Assembly: GCF_003350405.1 (NCBI RefSeq)
Contig: NZ_QQAW01000002.1
Coordinates: forward strand, 558,001 to 622,000
Direction of reading: 5' to 3'
From: Gluconacetobacter liquefaciens
GTDB taxonomy: Bacteria; Pseudomonadota; Alphaproteobacteria; Acetobacterales; Acetobacteraceae
DNA: 64,000 nucleotides
Shown here: positions 16,725 to 25,273 of the stretch, one piece after another
How the letters are laid out: each line of letters begins with the position of its first letter
Position numbering within the stretch: position 1 is the stretch's first letter
The notes under the pieces: model-generated
Told to the model about the DNA's origin: nothing
What the model saw: only the letters and a program-made list of their open reading frames with translations
Database searches by the model: none
Translations under genes and position numbers: made by a program

Positions 16725-17858
16725 TCAGAGTCCGATCGTCGTCGCGATGACGGCGAAGATCGCGTCCAGCGCGATGACGCCCACGATGCCAACCACCACC
16801 GCGCGGGTTGCCGCCACGCCGACATCGGCGGCGCTGCGGCCGGCCTGCAGGCCGATGCGGCAACTGGTCAGCCCGATCAGGATGGCGAAGAAGATGCTCT
16901 TGACGAACCCGAACCCGAACTGGTTCAGCGCCACGGCATTGAGCGTCTGGTGGAAATAGCCGGCCCCGGTGACGGACAGCATGCCGATCGCCACCGTGAA
17001 GCCGCCCAGCATGCCGACCAGCGAGCCGTACAGATACAGGAACGGCATGGTGGCGGTGAGGCTGAGGATGGACGGCAGGATGATATAGCTGGAGACCGGG
17101 ATGCCGAAGACGGTCAGCGCGTCGATTTCCTCGTTGCCCTGCATGGTGGCGATACGCGCGGCATACGCACCGCCGGTACGGCCGGCCATGATGATCGCCG
17201 TCATCACGGCCGACATCTCGCGCACCATTGCGATGCCGACCAGGCTGGCGACGTAGATATCAGCCGCGAATTTGCGCAACTGTACCGCGCCGACGAAGGC
17301 CAGGATCGCGCCGACGAGAAAGTTCACGACGCTGACGATCAGCAGCGCCGAGGGGCCGGCGTCGCGGATGTTCGACATCAGGTCGGTCAGGCGCATCCGG
17401 CCGCGCCCGGTCAGGCTGGCGACGCCGCCTTTTGCGGTCTCGAGGCCCAGCTCGGTGACGGTGCCGATTTCGGTCAGGCTGTCGATCGTCAGGCTGCCGA
17501 TCGTGGAGAGGGGTGCGAAGCGACGGCGGGGGATGGGGGGCGCGGGGGCCGGCCTGTCGGGCAGCAGGTCGAGCAGTTTATGTGCCGCGTCGGGCAGGGT
17601 GTCGGCGTCCATCTCGAGATGGGCCTGCGCCGCAGCCTGCTTGAGCGCCCACAGGAAGCCGATCAGCCCTGTATCCCAGCGGCCCAGCCCGTCTGTGCGG
17701 AAGGTCAGTTTCAGGTCCGGCTGCGCCTGGCGAAGCCCGTCGGACGGAAAATCGGGGACGTGACCCTGCTGGGCGATCCAGTCGCCGGACAGGACGATCA
17801 CGTTGGTATTGTCACTGGTCTGCAGGGACCATTCCGGACCGCGATCGGTACTGTTCAC
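16725..17858 (-). CDS. mlaE: MlaE-type permease with N-terminal STAS-like domain
   Basis: Inner-membrane permease of the lipid ABC transporter, 377 residues. Residues ~15-110 form a STAS-like domain (NVIVLSGDWIAQ, DTGLIGFLWAL) fused to the MlaE permease (about 130-375: FLVGAILAFVGAVQL, EMSAVMTAIIMAGRTGGAYAA, KSIFFAILIGLTSC). E. coli keeps the STAS protein separate as MlaB; this fused form is common in alphaproteobacteria. GTG at 17858 is chosen because GGAGAGG lies just upstream; an ATG at 17879 would add seven residues but has a poor site. First gene of the mlaEFD-lipoprotein operon. Confidence 0.9.
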   Translation of the reverse strand: MNSTDRGPEWSLQTSDNTNVIVLSGDWIAQQGHVPDFPSDGLRQAQPDLKLTFRTDGLGRWDTGLIGFLWALKQAAAQAHLEMDADTLPDAAHKLLDLLPDRPAPAPPIPRRRFAPLSTIGSLTIDSLTEIGTVTELGLETAKGGVASLTGRGRMRLTDLMSNIRDAGPSALLIVSVVNFLVGAILAFVGAVQLRKFAADIYVASLVGIAMVREMSAVMTAIIMAGRTGGAYAARIATMQGNEEIDALTVFGIPVSSYIILPSILSLTATMPFLYLYGSLVGMLGGFTVAIGMLSVTGAGYFHQTLNAVALNQFGFGFVKSIFFAILIGLTSCRIGLQAGRSAADVGVAATRAVVVGIVGVIALDAIFAVIATTIGL

Positions 17859-17981
17859 AGCCTCTCCATATCGCAGCATGTCCCGAGATGGGGGCTGGAA
17901 AAAGGTGGGCAGGCGACGGAGCGCCCGTGGACGGGTTCTGTCTCCTTATCAGATGGAAGCCGTCCGGCAAGGGGGGCGGCC

Positions 17982-19034
17982 TCACGGATGGGGCGGCACC
18001 AGAACCCTGCCCTGCGTGGAGGGCACGTCTCGACCCATGGCGGCGGCCGCCAGGTCGTCCATCACCATGTGGGCGACCGCCTGGCGGTAATGGATCGGAT
18101 CCCAGAAGCTGGCGCGGCTGTTGGCGATGGGGCCGGGGATTTCGAAATCGACCGCCATGGTGTGCGGGGTCGTGCGGGCGATGGCGGCCATGGCGGTGCG
18201 GCAGGCGGCGCGGGTTGCCGCGACCTGGCTGCCCGGTGCGCCCTGCTGTTCCCGCGATGACGGAGGGAACCACAGGATCTTGGTGGTTTCCGCCGGAATG
18301 GCGGCCAGCAGGTCGATCAGGAACGGGACGGAGGCGGGGGCGTGGGCCGGACCGTCCGCCTTCGCCGTGTCGAAGGCCCAGGTGCGGAACAGTTCGTCGA
18401 CCCGGCGCGGGTCGTAGCGGCTGTCGGGGGGGACGAAGCTGGTATAGCCGTCGGAGCCGAAGCGCTGCGGCTTGTGCCCGATCAGCCACATGAACTGGTT
18501 GGCGGCTTCCTGCACCGCATACATGTTCATCATCTCGGCATAGCCGCGCCAGGGTGAGCCCTCGTACATCCAGTCCGGCATCGGCCGGTTGGGTTCGGAG
18601 AGGCCGTGCCGGTCGGCGAAGCACCATTCGGCGTCGATGTCGATCAGCACCACGCGGGGGGTGGGATGGTGGCGCAGGAACAGGCGCAGGATGCGGCCCT
18701 GTTCCCACGGCGTGGCGCTGTTCATGGCCAGGTTGACGAAATGCGCGTCGAACGGGGCGTCGAGGATGGCCGGTTGCAGCAGGCGGCCGGTCGACGTACC
18801 GACCATCGCCGAGTCGAAACGCGGGCTGATGGCCAGCGCCGGCATGCTGTAGCGCGCGTTGCTGGAAATCGGAATCCGGTGCCAGGGCGGCGACAGGGGG
18901 AGCATGTCCCATGGATCGACCAGGGCTACGAACAGATAGAGGATGGCGCCGACCGCAGCCGCCGTGAGGGCGAATGCGCGGGCAAAGCCCCGCCACGGGG
19001 TTTGGGGATCAGAACTGGAAATAGATGAAGGCAT
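17982..19034 (-). CDS. SGNH/AlgX-like protein, partner of the MBOAT acyltransferase
   Basis: A 350-residue protein with one N-terminal membrane helix (about 17-40, FALTAAAVGAILYLFVALVD) and a periplasmic domain. Segments FDSAMVGTSTGR, NLAMNSATPWEQGRIL and a late DPIHYRQAVAHMV resemble the GDSxG and DxxHY blocks of AlgJ/AlgX/DltD-type SGNH hydrolase-like proteins that work with membrane O-acyltransferases. In the first block GTSTG replaces GDS, so ordinary esterase activity is doubtful. It overlaps the MBOAT gene by 26 nt, which supports a shared role in acetylating an exported polysaccharide. Assignment is by pattern and context. Confidence 0.7.
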   Translation of the reverse strand: MPSSISSSDPQTPWRGFARAFALTAAAVGAILYLFVALVDPWDMLPLSPPWHRIPISSNARYSMPALAISPRFDSAMVGTSTGRLLQPAILDAPFDAHFVNLAMNSATPWEQGRILRLFLRHHPTPRVVLIDIDAEWCFADRHGLSEPNRPMPDWMYEGSPWRGYAEMMNMYAVQEAANQFMWLIGHKPQRFGSDGYTSFVPPDSRYDPRRVDELFRTWAFDTAKADGPAHAPASVPFLIDLLAAIPAETTKILWFPPSSREQQGAPGSQVAATRAACRTAMAAIARTTPHTMAVDFEIPGPIANSRASFWDPIHYRQAVAHMVMDDLAAAAMGRDVPSTQGRVLVPPHP

Positions 19035-20385
19035 CGGGAATCCGCCCGCCGATCAGCAGGAGCATGAAGACGAAGGCGATTGCGGCGGGGACCGCGACCA
19101 GGGGGCTGGGACGCAGCATCCGGAGCATCGCGTCCTGCGAGGAGGGGCCGATCAGCGCCACGGCCAGGGCGACCCAGAACACCGCCGCATCGAGGATACG
19201 GGTATGGCCCAGGCCGCCAAGGCCGGCCATGCCGCGCAGGACGCGCCCGGCGGTGGGGAAGTCCGGGGCGCGGAACAGCACCCAGCCGATGATGACGAAC
19301 AGCATCGTCACCGCCCATCCCGCCAGCGCCGGCAAACGCAGGCCCGTGCGCGTCCAGACATGGTTGACGGCCAGGCCCGCGCCATGCAGCGCACCCCAGG
19401 CCACGAAGGTCCAGCCTGCGCCGTGCCACAGGCCGCCCAGCATCATGGTCGCCATGAGATTGGTCATCTGGCGCACCAGGCCGTGCCGGTTGCCGCCGAG
19501 GGGGATGTAGACGTAATCGCGCAGGAAGCGCGACAGGGTCATGTGCCAGCGCTGCCAGAAGGCGCGGATGCTGGTGGCGCGGTAGGGTACGTCGAAATTG
19601 AACGGCAGGCGGAGGCCGAACATCAACGCCATGCCGATCGCCATGTCGGAATAGCCCGAGAAATCGAAGAAGATTTCCAGCGTGTAGGTCAGGGCCGCGA
19701 CCCATGCTTCCGCGAGGTTCGGCGTGGCGCCCGTGGCCGCGTGTGCGAAGAGCGGGTTGCAGGTGAGGGCCAGGGTGTCGGCCACGCCTGCCTTTTTCGC
19801 CAGACCCAGCAGAAGCAGCATCGTGCCGCGTGACAGGTTCTCCCACATCGCGGGGCCGCGTGGACTGGTGCCGAATTGCGGCACGATTTCCGAGTGGCGG
19901 ACGATGGGGCCGGCGATCAACTGAGGGAAGAAGGTGACGAATTCCAGGAAATCGAGCATGCCGCGCACCGGGCGGGCGCCGCGCAGCAGGTCGGCGTGAT
20001 AGGCGATTTTCTGGAAGGTGAAGAACGATATGCCCAGCGGCAGGAGGATGGTCCAGGCAGGTGGAGGCCGGCCCGTCGCCCAATCCAGGCTCTCGGCGAA
20101 GAAATGCGCGTATTTGAAGGTGAAGAGGATCGTGAGGTTCAGCACGATCCCGGTGATCGGCCAGAGGCGGCGCCCGGTGACCGCCCAGGCGCGGCCCAGC
20201 GCCCAATTGGCCAGTGTGAGCGCCACCAGCGCCGGGACGAAGCGCCAGTTCCACAGGCCGTAGAACAGCAGGGAGGCCGCCACCAGTACCGCCTGGCGCG
20301 CCGTGCGGTGGCCGGCGCACAGATAGAACAGGGCGAGAGTCGGCGGCAGGAAGCCGAGCAGGAAAGCCTGGGTGCTGAACAGCAT
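19009..20385 (-). CDS. MBOAT-family O-acyltransferase (AlgI-like)
   Basis: Multi-pass inner-membrane acyltransferase of 458 residues, passing acyl (usually acetyl) groups across the membrane to a polysaccharide. Diagnostic blocks are FLPPTLALFYL, PLGISFFTFQKIAYHAD, FFPQLIAGPIVRHSEI, DFSGYSDMAIGMALMFG, FWQRWHMTLSRFLRDYVYIP and LGGLWHGAGWTFVAWG with the catalytic histidine. It sits between the 2OG dioxygenase gene and the SGNH-like gene, overlapping the latter. The target polymer is not shown here; acetic acid bacteria make acetylated exopolysaccharides such as acetan. Confidence 0.93.
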   Translation of the reverse strand: MLFSTQAFLLGFLPPTLALFYLCAGHRTARQAVLVAASLLFYGLWNWRFVPALVALTLANWALGRAWAVTGRRLWPITGIVLNLTILFTFKYAHFFAESLDWATGRPPPAWTILLPLGISFFTFQKIAYHADLLRGARPVRGMLDFLEFVTFFPQLIAGPIVRHSEIVPQFGTSPRGPAMWENLSRGTMLLLLGLAKKAGVADTLALTCNPLFAHAATGATPNLAEAWVAALTYTLEIFFDFSGYSDMAIGMALMFGLRLPFNFDVPYRATSIRAFWQRWHMTLSRFLRDYVYIPLGGNRHGLVRQMTNLMATMMLGGLWHGAGWTFVAWGALHGAGLAVNHVWTRTGLRLPALAGWAVTMLFVIIGWVLFRAPDFPTAGRVLRGMAGLGGLGHTRILDAAVFWVALAVALIGPSSQDAMLRMLRPSPLVAVPAAIAFVFMLLLIGGRIPDAFIYFQF

Positions 20386-20403
20386 GTTGGGTGGGGGTAG
20401 CCC

Positions 20404-21141
20404 CTACTGGTGCCGGAAGGTCACGACCAGGACATCGCGCCAGGCGGGGCGCGCGGCGTCGATCGGCCGGACGGCGGTGACGCCGTGATAGACGCGGTTA
20501 TCGTCCACCAGGGCGGCGTCCAGCGGGTCGGTCAGGGTGAAATGCCCGACGGGGCGGCGATGCAGGTCGTGGATCGTCGTCTCGCCGCTGGCCACGTTCT
20601 CGCGTTGGACCATCAGGACCAGCACCCAGTCCACGCCGTCGCGATGCAGCCCTTCGGGCGTCGGCTCGCCCGGTTCCCCGGCGCGGGCTTCGATCCGGAA
20701 CTGGTGGATTTCGACATGCCAGGCATCGGGGCGCCGGTCGGGCGGCGTGAGGTCGGTGACCAGCCGGCGCATCAGCCGCAGCACGGCCAGGAGGGCCGGG
20801 TGGGTGCCGATCGTGGATTCCACGGGGCGGAACCAGCGTTCGATGCCGCCATTCAGTTCGTTGTAATCGCGGCTCTGGTAATGGGGCTGGTGCTTCTTGC
20901 GTTCGATCGCCTCGGCCGAAACCGTGTAGGTGGCGTGCCGCCGCCGGCGGTAGCGGCCACCATCGGCCATGTAGCGGTCCAGCCCCAGCCGGTTCCAGCT
21001 TGCGGCGAAACCCGCCCAGTCCGCCAGGCCGTACGGTTGCAGCAGCGCGCGCGTCGTGGGGGCGTGCAGGCAGGCGAAGCCGTCCTGCGCCAGGGGGGAT
21101 TCGACGCCGGCCAGATCGGCCGGCAGGGGGGTGTCATTCAT
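20404..21141 (-). CDS. 2OG-Fe(II) dioxygenase family protein
   Basis: A 245-residue cytosolic protein resembling the 2OG-Fe dioxygenase family that includes the Bacillus L-isoleucine 4-hydroxylase. The iron ligands are visible in GLHRDGVDWV (HxD), with a distal histidine in NRVYHGVTAV and an arginine about ten residues later for 2-oxoglutarate. N-terminal blocks SRDYNELNGGIERWF and WHVEIHQFRI fit. ATG 21141 lies 8 nt inside the mscS gene end, so the two are coupled. Members act on free amino acids or natural-product intermediates; the link to the acyltransferase genes downstream is unexplained. Confidence 0.78.
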   Translation of the reverse strand: MNDTPLPADLAGVESPLAQDGFACLHAPTTRALLQPYGLADWAGFAASWNRLGLDRYMADGGRYRRRRHATYTVSAEAIERKKHQPHYQSRDYNELNGGIERWFRPVESTIGTHPALLAVLRLMRRLVTDLTPPDRRPDAWHVEIHQFRIEARAGEPGEPTPEGLHRDGVDWVLVLMVQRENVASGETTIHDLHRRPVGHFTLTDPLDAALVDDNRVYHGVTAVRPIDAARPAWRDVLVVTFRHQ

Positions 21142-23644
21142 GGGATGGGTCCGATTGGGGGGACGCCGGCGGTGTATTGGCATTGGCGGGCGGCGCCGAG
21201 GGGGCCTGGCCGATCAGCAGGGGCGAACTCCCGAAATTGCTCATCAGCGAAATGGCGGTGGGGATCGGGAATTTTACCCCTTCGGCGACCATACGCAGGC
21301 CCAGGCGGCGGTAATATTCGCGCCAGACCTTCCATTTGCTGCCGGGTGTGGTGCGGAACGACCCCAGGAATTTCGCGCCGTTTCCATCGGCGTTCTCGAC
21401 GCCGAGGAAGGTGAAGTCGGACAGGATCATCGGGGCGAACTGGGCGTCGGCCCGCATTTCCGTGACCACTTTCGCCAGGATGCCGGCCACGCGGTCGGGG
21501 CTTTCGGAGAGGTCGAGCATGAAGCTGACGATCACCACGTTATAGTCGCGCGAGGTATTGGCGATCGAGGTGACGGACGAGAAGGGGATGATGTGGACGT
21601 CGCCCGTGACGGTGCGCAGACGCAGCGTGCGGATCGAGAGATGTTCGACCGTGCCGGAGACGCCGCCGGCGGTGACCCAGTCGCCGACCTGCATCGCGTT
21701 TTCCACCAGCATGAAGAAGCCGGTGATGAAATCCTTGACCAGGCTTTGCGAGCCGAAGGCGATGGCGGCACCCATGATGCCCGCGCCGGTCAGTAGCGGC
21801 GCGACGTTGAGGCCGATCTGCGACAGGGTGGTGACGGCGACGATGATGACGATGACCGTCAGCAGCACGGTGCGGATGATCGGCAGGACCGTGCGCAGTC
21901 GGATGGCGCGCGAGACCTGCTCGCTGCTTTCGTACCGGTTGATCTGGTTCTGCAATGCGGCGTTCGCGGCCTCCCACACCACGATCGCGACCGTGAAGGC
22001 GACCATGACCGACAGGATGGCGGCGACGATGCGTGTGCCCAGGTCGCCATGCAGGAAGAAGGCGACGGCTGGAATGCCCCACGACTGCAACAGGACGACG
22101 CCCGTCGCGAAGATCAGCAGTGCCGACAGGGCGCGCCTGGCATAGGGATAGTAATAATCGGCTCGGGCCCGCAGACCGGGATAGCGGGTCTCGACGTCAT
22201 CACTGATATGGAACAGGCGGTTCTGTACGCCGAAGAGCAGTAGGGCCAGCATGCGCGAGATGACGATGACGACGACCGTCATGACTGCGGTGCGCCAGAT
22301 CCAGGTATAGCCGCCGCGGACCTGGGTGGCCCAGACCAGCCATAGCGCCAGGTCGAATACCATGGCCGGCAGCCACCAGAGTTGCGCGAGGCGGCCGACG
22401 AACTGCCAGAACGAACTCTTCTGAAAGCGGGCCGGTGGATGCAGGGCCGCGGCCACCTGATGGCGGATACGCCAGATGAATACCGCGATCATGAGATGTT
22501 CGGCCAGCACCAGCGCGCGGATCAGGGCCTCGGTTCCGCGCGGGGCGAGGTGGAACAATCCGCCCAGGGTGGAGAGGCAGACCACGATCGAGGGCATGGC
22601 GACCAGCACGTTCCACCAGCGGGTCACGATCCGGGCCGTGCGGTCAGACGCGCTGCACAGCCGGATGGTGGGCGATTTCGGCACCATGACGGTTTCGACC
22701 AGCAGGTAGATTCCGCGGGCCGCGGCGTAAGCGTTTGCCAGGGTGAGCGTGACCAGTTCGGCCTGCTCGCTGCCGCCGAGGAGGGTGGCGCCGGCATAAC
22801 CGATGCCCAGGAACAGGGCCACGGGTAGAAGCTTGGTCAGCAGATGCAGCAGCGAGAAGGGAATCCGGCGGATGATGCGCAGGGTTTCGACCTGTTTGCG
22901 GTCATCCTGGCGCCTTGTGTCCTGGACTGTTCGTTCGGCCTGCGTTTCTCCGGCGGGGGTGGGAGTGTCGTCCTCCGCCTGGACCTGGGCCGCGCGCTGG
23001 TTCAGGCGGTGTTCGGCATCGACCGCGCGGGCGGTGATGCTGTTGAGCGGCCGGCGCAGCGCGATGGATAGGCCGCGTTCGGCGGCCATGGCGAGGAGGA
23101 TGATCAGCCCCGCGCGGCCGAATGCATCGAACAGGGCGTTGCGCGAATCCGGGTCGGACAGTTCGGTGCGGAACCAGTGGCCGACGAAGGCGAGGTCGGC
23201 GAAGAGGGCGGCGAACTGACGGGCCTGGTGGACGATGCCGTTGCGCATGGTGGACAGTTCGTCCAGCACGTCGCTGCCCACGCTGTCGGGTTCCAGCGCC
23301 ACATCCGACTTGCCGGTGGAGGCCGCGGCCGGAGGCTTGGCCGCCGAAGGCGTGGCTGGGGCCGTCTGTGGCAGGCCTTTTGTGATCGCATTCAGGGTGT
23401 TTGTGAACTCGGCGCGCTTCTGCGGATCGTTCAGCACGCCCAGCACCTGCTGCGCCTGCTGGGCGGTCATGCCGGGTGGAGAGGATTGTGACGAGGAAGG
23501 GGGCGCGGCTGCGGCATCGGCGGCGCGGCCGGAAGCCGATGGGAGGCAGAGTGTACCGAGAAGCAGCAGCAGGATCGGCATCATCCGGCATGGGCGCCGT
23601 CCGGCGCGGGGAAAGGAAGGACCACGAACGGGGAAGACCGACAT
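21134..23644 (-). CDS. Large MscS-type mechanosensitive channel
   Basis: Inner-membrane channel protein of 836 residues, longer than classic MscS (~286). An export signal (PILLLLLGTLCLPSASGRAA) precedes a periplasmic domain, then about ten hydrophobic segments and a C-terminal MscS core (about 600-800) with GAGIMGAAIAFGSQSLVKDF as pore helix and the following FMLVENAMQVGDWV. It should release solutes on osmotic downshift. The ATG at 23644 has a strong AGGAGG about a dozen nt upstream, so the extra 20 N-terminal residues are probably real; a start at 23584 (MMPILL) would give a cleaner signal peptide. Confidence 0.9.
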   Translation of the reverse strand: MSVFPVRGPSFPRAGRRPCRMMPILLLLLGTLCLPSASGRAADAAAAPPSSSQSSPPGMTAQQAQQVLGVLNDPQKRAEFTNTLNAITKGLPQTAPATPSAAKPPAAASTGKSDVALEPDSVGSDVLDELSTMRNGIVHQARQFAALFADLAFVGHWFRTELSDPDSRNALFDAFGRAGLIILLAMAAERGLSIALRRPLNSITARAVDAEHRLNQRAAQVQAEDDTPTPAGETQAERTVQDTRRQDDRKQVETLRIIRRIPFSLLHLLTKLLPVALFLGIGYAGATLLGGSEQAELVTLTLANAYAAARGIYLLVETVMVPKSPTIRLCSASDRTARIVTRWWNVLVAMPSIVVCLSTLGGLFHLAPRGTEALIRALVLAEHLMIAVFIWRIRHQVAAALHPPARFQKSSFWQFVGRLAQLWWLPAMVFDLALWLVWATQVRGGYTWIWRTAVMTVVVIVISRMLALLLFGVQNRLFHISDDVETRYPGLRARADYYYPYARRALSALLIFATGVVLLQSWGIPAVAFFLHGDLGTRIVAAILSVMVAFTVAIVVWEAANAALQNQINRYESSEQVSRAIRLRTVLPIIRTVLLTVIVIIVAVTTLSQIGLNVAPLLTGAGIMGAAIAFGSQSLVKDFITGFFMLVENAMQVGDWVTAGGVSGTVEHLSIRTLRLRTVTGDVHIIPFSSVTSIANTSRDYNVVIVSFMLDLSESPDRVAGILAKVVTEMRADAQFAPMILSDFTFLGVENADGNGAKFLGSFRTTPGSKWKVWREYYRRLGLRMVAEGVKFPIPTAISLMSNFGSSPLLIGQAPSAPPANANTPPASPQSDPSHE

Positions 23645-23700
23645 GCCTGTGTATTACCTCCTGGAGGGATGACCGGGTTGGGACCGGGTTGTCGCGCAGG

Positions 23701-23750
23701 GCCTGACTGGAAATGCGCGCTGGTGATCCGACGCGCATCTCCAGTCAGGC
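23701..23750 (-). repeat. Stop-codon-adjacent stem-loop element, core-deleted copy D
   Basis: A 50-nt near-perfect palindrome: GCCTGACTGGAAATGCGCGC at the left pairs with ACGCGCATCTCCAGTCAGGC at the right (18 of 20 positions). The left arm and loop (AATGCGCGCTGGTGATCCG) match one end of copy B, so this appears to be a family member without the central ~100 bp. It ends 2 nt from the thiM stop codon and may act as its terminator hairpin, though no T-run follows. Confidence 0.75.
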
Positions 23751-23752
23751 TC

Positions 23753-24592
23753 TTATGGGGCCAGGATAGCGATCCGCGCCCCTTGCGTCACCGTGTCCCG
23801 GTCCAGTTGATACAGGGTGTCCAGCAGGCGGACTTGCAGGCTGCCGGGGCCGGCGGCTTCGCGGGCCGCGCGCTCGCCCGCCAGGCCGATCAGAACCATG
23901 GCGTGCGCGCAGGCGACCATCGCATCGGGTTCCACGGCCAGGCAGGCGCCAGCCAGTGCGGTGGCGGTGCAGCCCAGTGCGGTGACGCGCGTCATCATCG
24001 GGTGGCCGTTCGCCACCGTCGCGATCCGCGTGCCGTCGGTGATGTGGTCGGTCGCGCCGCTGACGACGACGCAGGCGCCGGTTGACCGGGCCAGTCGGCC
24101 GGCTGCATCCACGGCCTGTTCGGCGGTTTTGAGCGAGTCCACGCCGCGCCCGCTGGGCGGTGGTTCGGCATGGCCGTCGCGCAGATGGGCGAGCGCGATG
24201 ATTTCCGAGGCGTTGCCGCGAATCGCCTGTGGGGCGTGGGCCAGGCTGTCCAGCGCGATCCGGGCGCGGAAGGCGAGTGCCCCGACCGCCACCGGATCGA
24301 GGATCCAGGGCGTGCCGGCACGTTGGGCCGCCTTTGTGGCGCGGGTGATGGCGGCGGCCTGGGGGGCTGTGATGGTGCCGATATTGACCACCAGAGCGGC
24401 CGCCTGAGAGGCGAAGGCTTCGACTTCTTCCTCGGCATCGACCATGGCGGGCGAGGCGCCGAGGGCCAGCAGGGCGTTGGCCGTGCTGTTCGCGGCCACG
24501 ATGTTGGTGATGTTATGGACCAGTGGCGTGGCGGCCCGGACGCGCTCCAGCGTCGTGGCGACGGCATCGGGCGTGAAGAAGGCGTTCGACAT
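23753..24592 (-). CDS. thiM: Hydroxyethylthiazole kinase
   Basis: Phosphorylates 4-methyl-5-(2-hydroxyethyl)thiazole for thiamine salvage; cytosolic ribokinase-like enzyme. The 279-residue sequence carries PLVHNITNIVAANSTANALLALGASPAM, PWILDPVAVGA, AIRGNASEI and the nucleotide/anion-hole segment TALGCTATALAGA, with a Cys in the catalytic region. No TPP riboswitch was recognised in the short gap upstream. It follows the RDD gene by 30 nt and ends at stem-loop element D. The phosphomethylpyrimidine kinase gene thiD is about 21 kb away on the other strand. Confidence 0.94.
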   Translation of the reverse strand: MSNAFFTPDAVATTLERVRAATPLVHNITNIVAANSTANALLALGASPAMVDAEEEVEAFASQAAALVVNIGTITAPQAAAITRATKAAQRAGTPWILDPVAVGALAFRARIALDSLAHAPQAIRGNASEIIALAHLRDGHAEPPPSGRGVDSLKTAEQAVDAAGRLARSTGACVVVSGATDHITDGTRIATVANGHPMMTRVTALGCTATALAGACLAVEPDAMVACAHAMVLIGLAGERAAREAAGPGSLQVRLLDTLYQLDRDTVTQGARIAILAP

Positions 24593-24622
24593 GAAGTGTG
24601 GCCTCCCGCGAAAGTCGCCTTC

Positions 24623-25237
24623 TTATCTGGGTGGGGTGAAGCTGACGAGTGCTTCCTCCTGCTGGCGGATGACGCAGGTGCCGGCCAGCAGGTCGTGCAG
24701 GGCCTGTTTGCGGCGGGTCCACATTACCATCAGGAACCCCAGACCCAGTGTCAGGATCGACAGGAAATGGCCGAAATACCGCACAGTCGCGCGGCCGAGC
24801 CCGATTTTCTGGCCGTGCTGGTCGGTGACGCGCATGCGGCAGGCCCGTTTGCCGGGCGTGCCTTGCAGGCGCGAGGATTCGAACAGGATATAATAAAGTG
24901 CCGGCAGGAGAAGCTGGAGAACCTCGTACAGTCCGTTGCCATGCCATGTCGGATGGAAGCCGCTGTAGGAATAGGAATAATCCGCCGGGACGGTGCTGAT
25001 GACGTCGCTGATGCGGACGATATCCGAGATCTCGTATTTGTTCGCTGCCGATCCACTGTTCGTCACCGTGACGGTGAGGCTGGGCGAAACGGCCAGCCGC
25101 ATGATGCCGCCCAGCACACTGAGGATGAAAGCGTCGATGAGCCAGGCCAGTGTTCTGAACCAGAAGCCGGCATAGACCCAGACATAGCGGGGATGGAGGC
25201 TACCGAACGGATCGGAAAGCGGCGGCACGTCGGGCAT
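24623..25237 (-). CDS. RDD-family membrane protein
   Basis: Integral membrane protein of 204 residues with the RDD pattern: an R in the first helix (WFRTLAWLIDAFILSVLGG), then D in AFILS region, a second pair of helices (LQLLLPALYYILFESS), and the family loop GTPGKRACRMRVTDQHG followed by LGRATVRYFGHFLSILTLGLGFLMV and RRKQALHDLLAGTCVI. Function of the family is unclear; some members are transport-related. It stands between argJ and thiM on the same strand with gaps of about 30 nt. Confidence 0.88.
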   Translation of the reverse strand: MPDVPPLSDPFGSLHPRYVWVYAGFWFRTLAWLIDAFILSVLGGIMRLAVSPSLTVTVTNSGSAANKYEISDIVRISDVISTVPADYSYSYSGFHPTWHGNGLYEVLQLLLPALYYILFESSRLQGTPGKRACRMRVTDQHGQKIGLGRATVRYFGHFLSILTLGLGFLMVMWTRRKQALHDLLAGTCVIRQQEEALVSFTPPR

Positions 25238-25273
25238 GGAGCGGTCTCCGCGCGGTCGGTCGGCTACGCGCAG

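Noticed and set aside
24593-24622. TPP riboswitch before thiM (and before thiD at 45789)
   Set aside because: The gaps are too short and lack the CTGAGA and related boxes.
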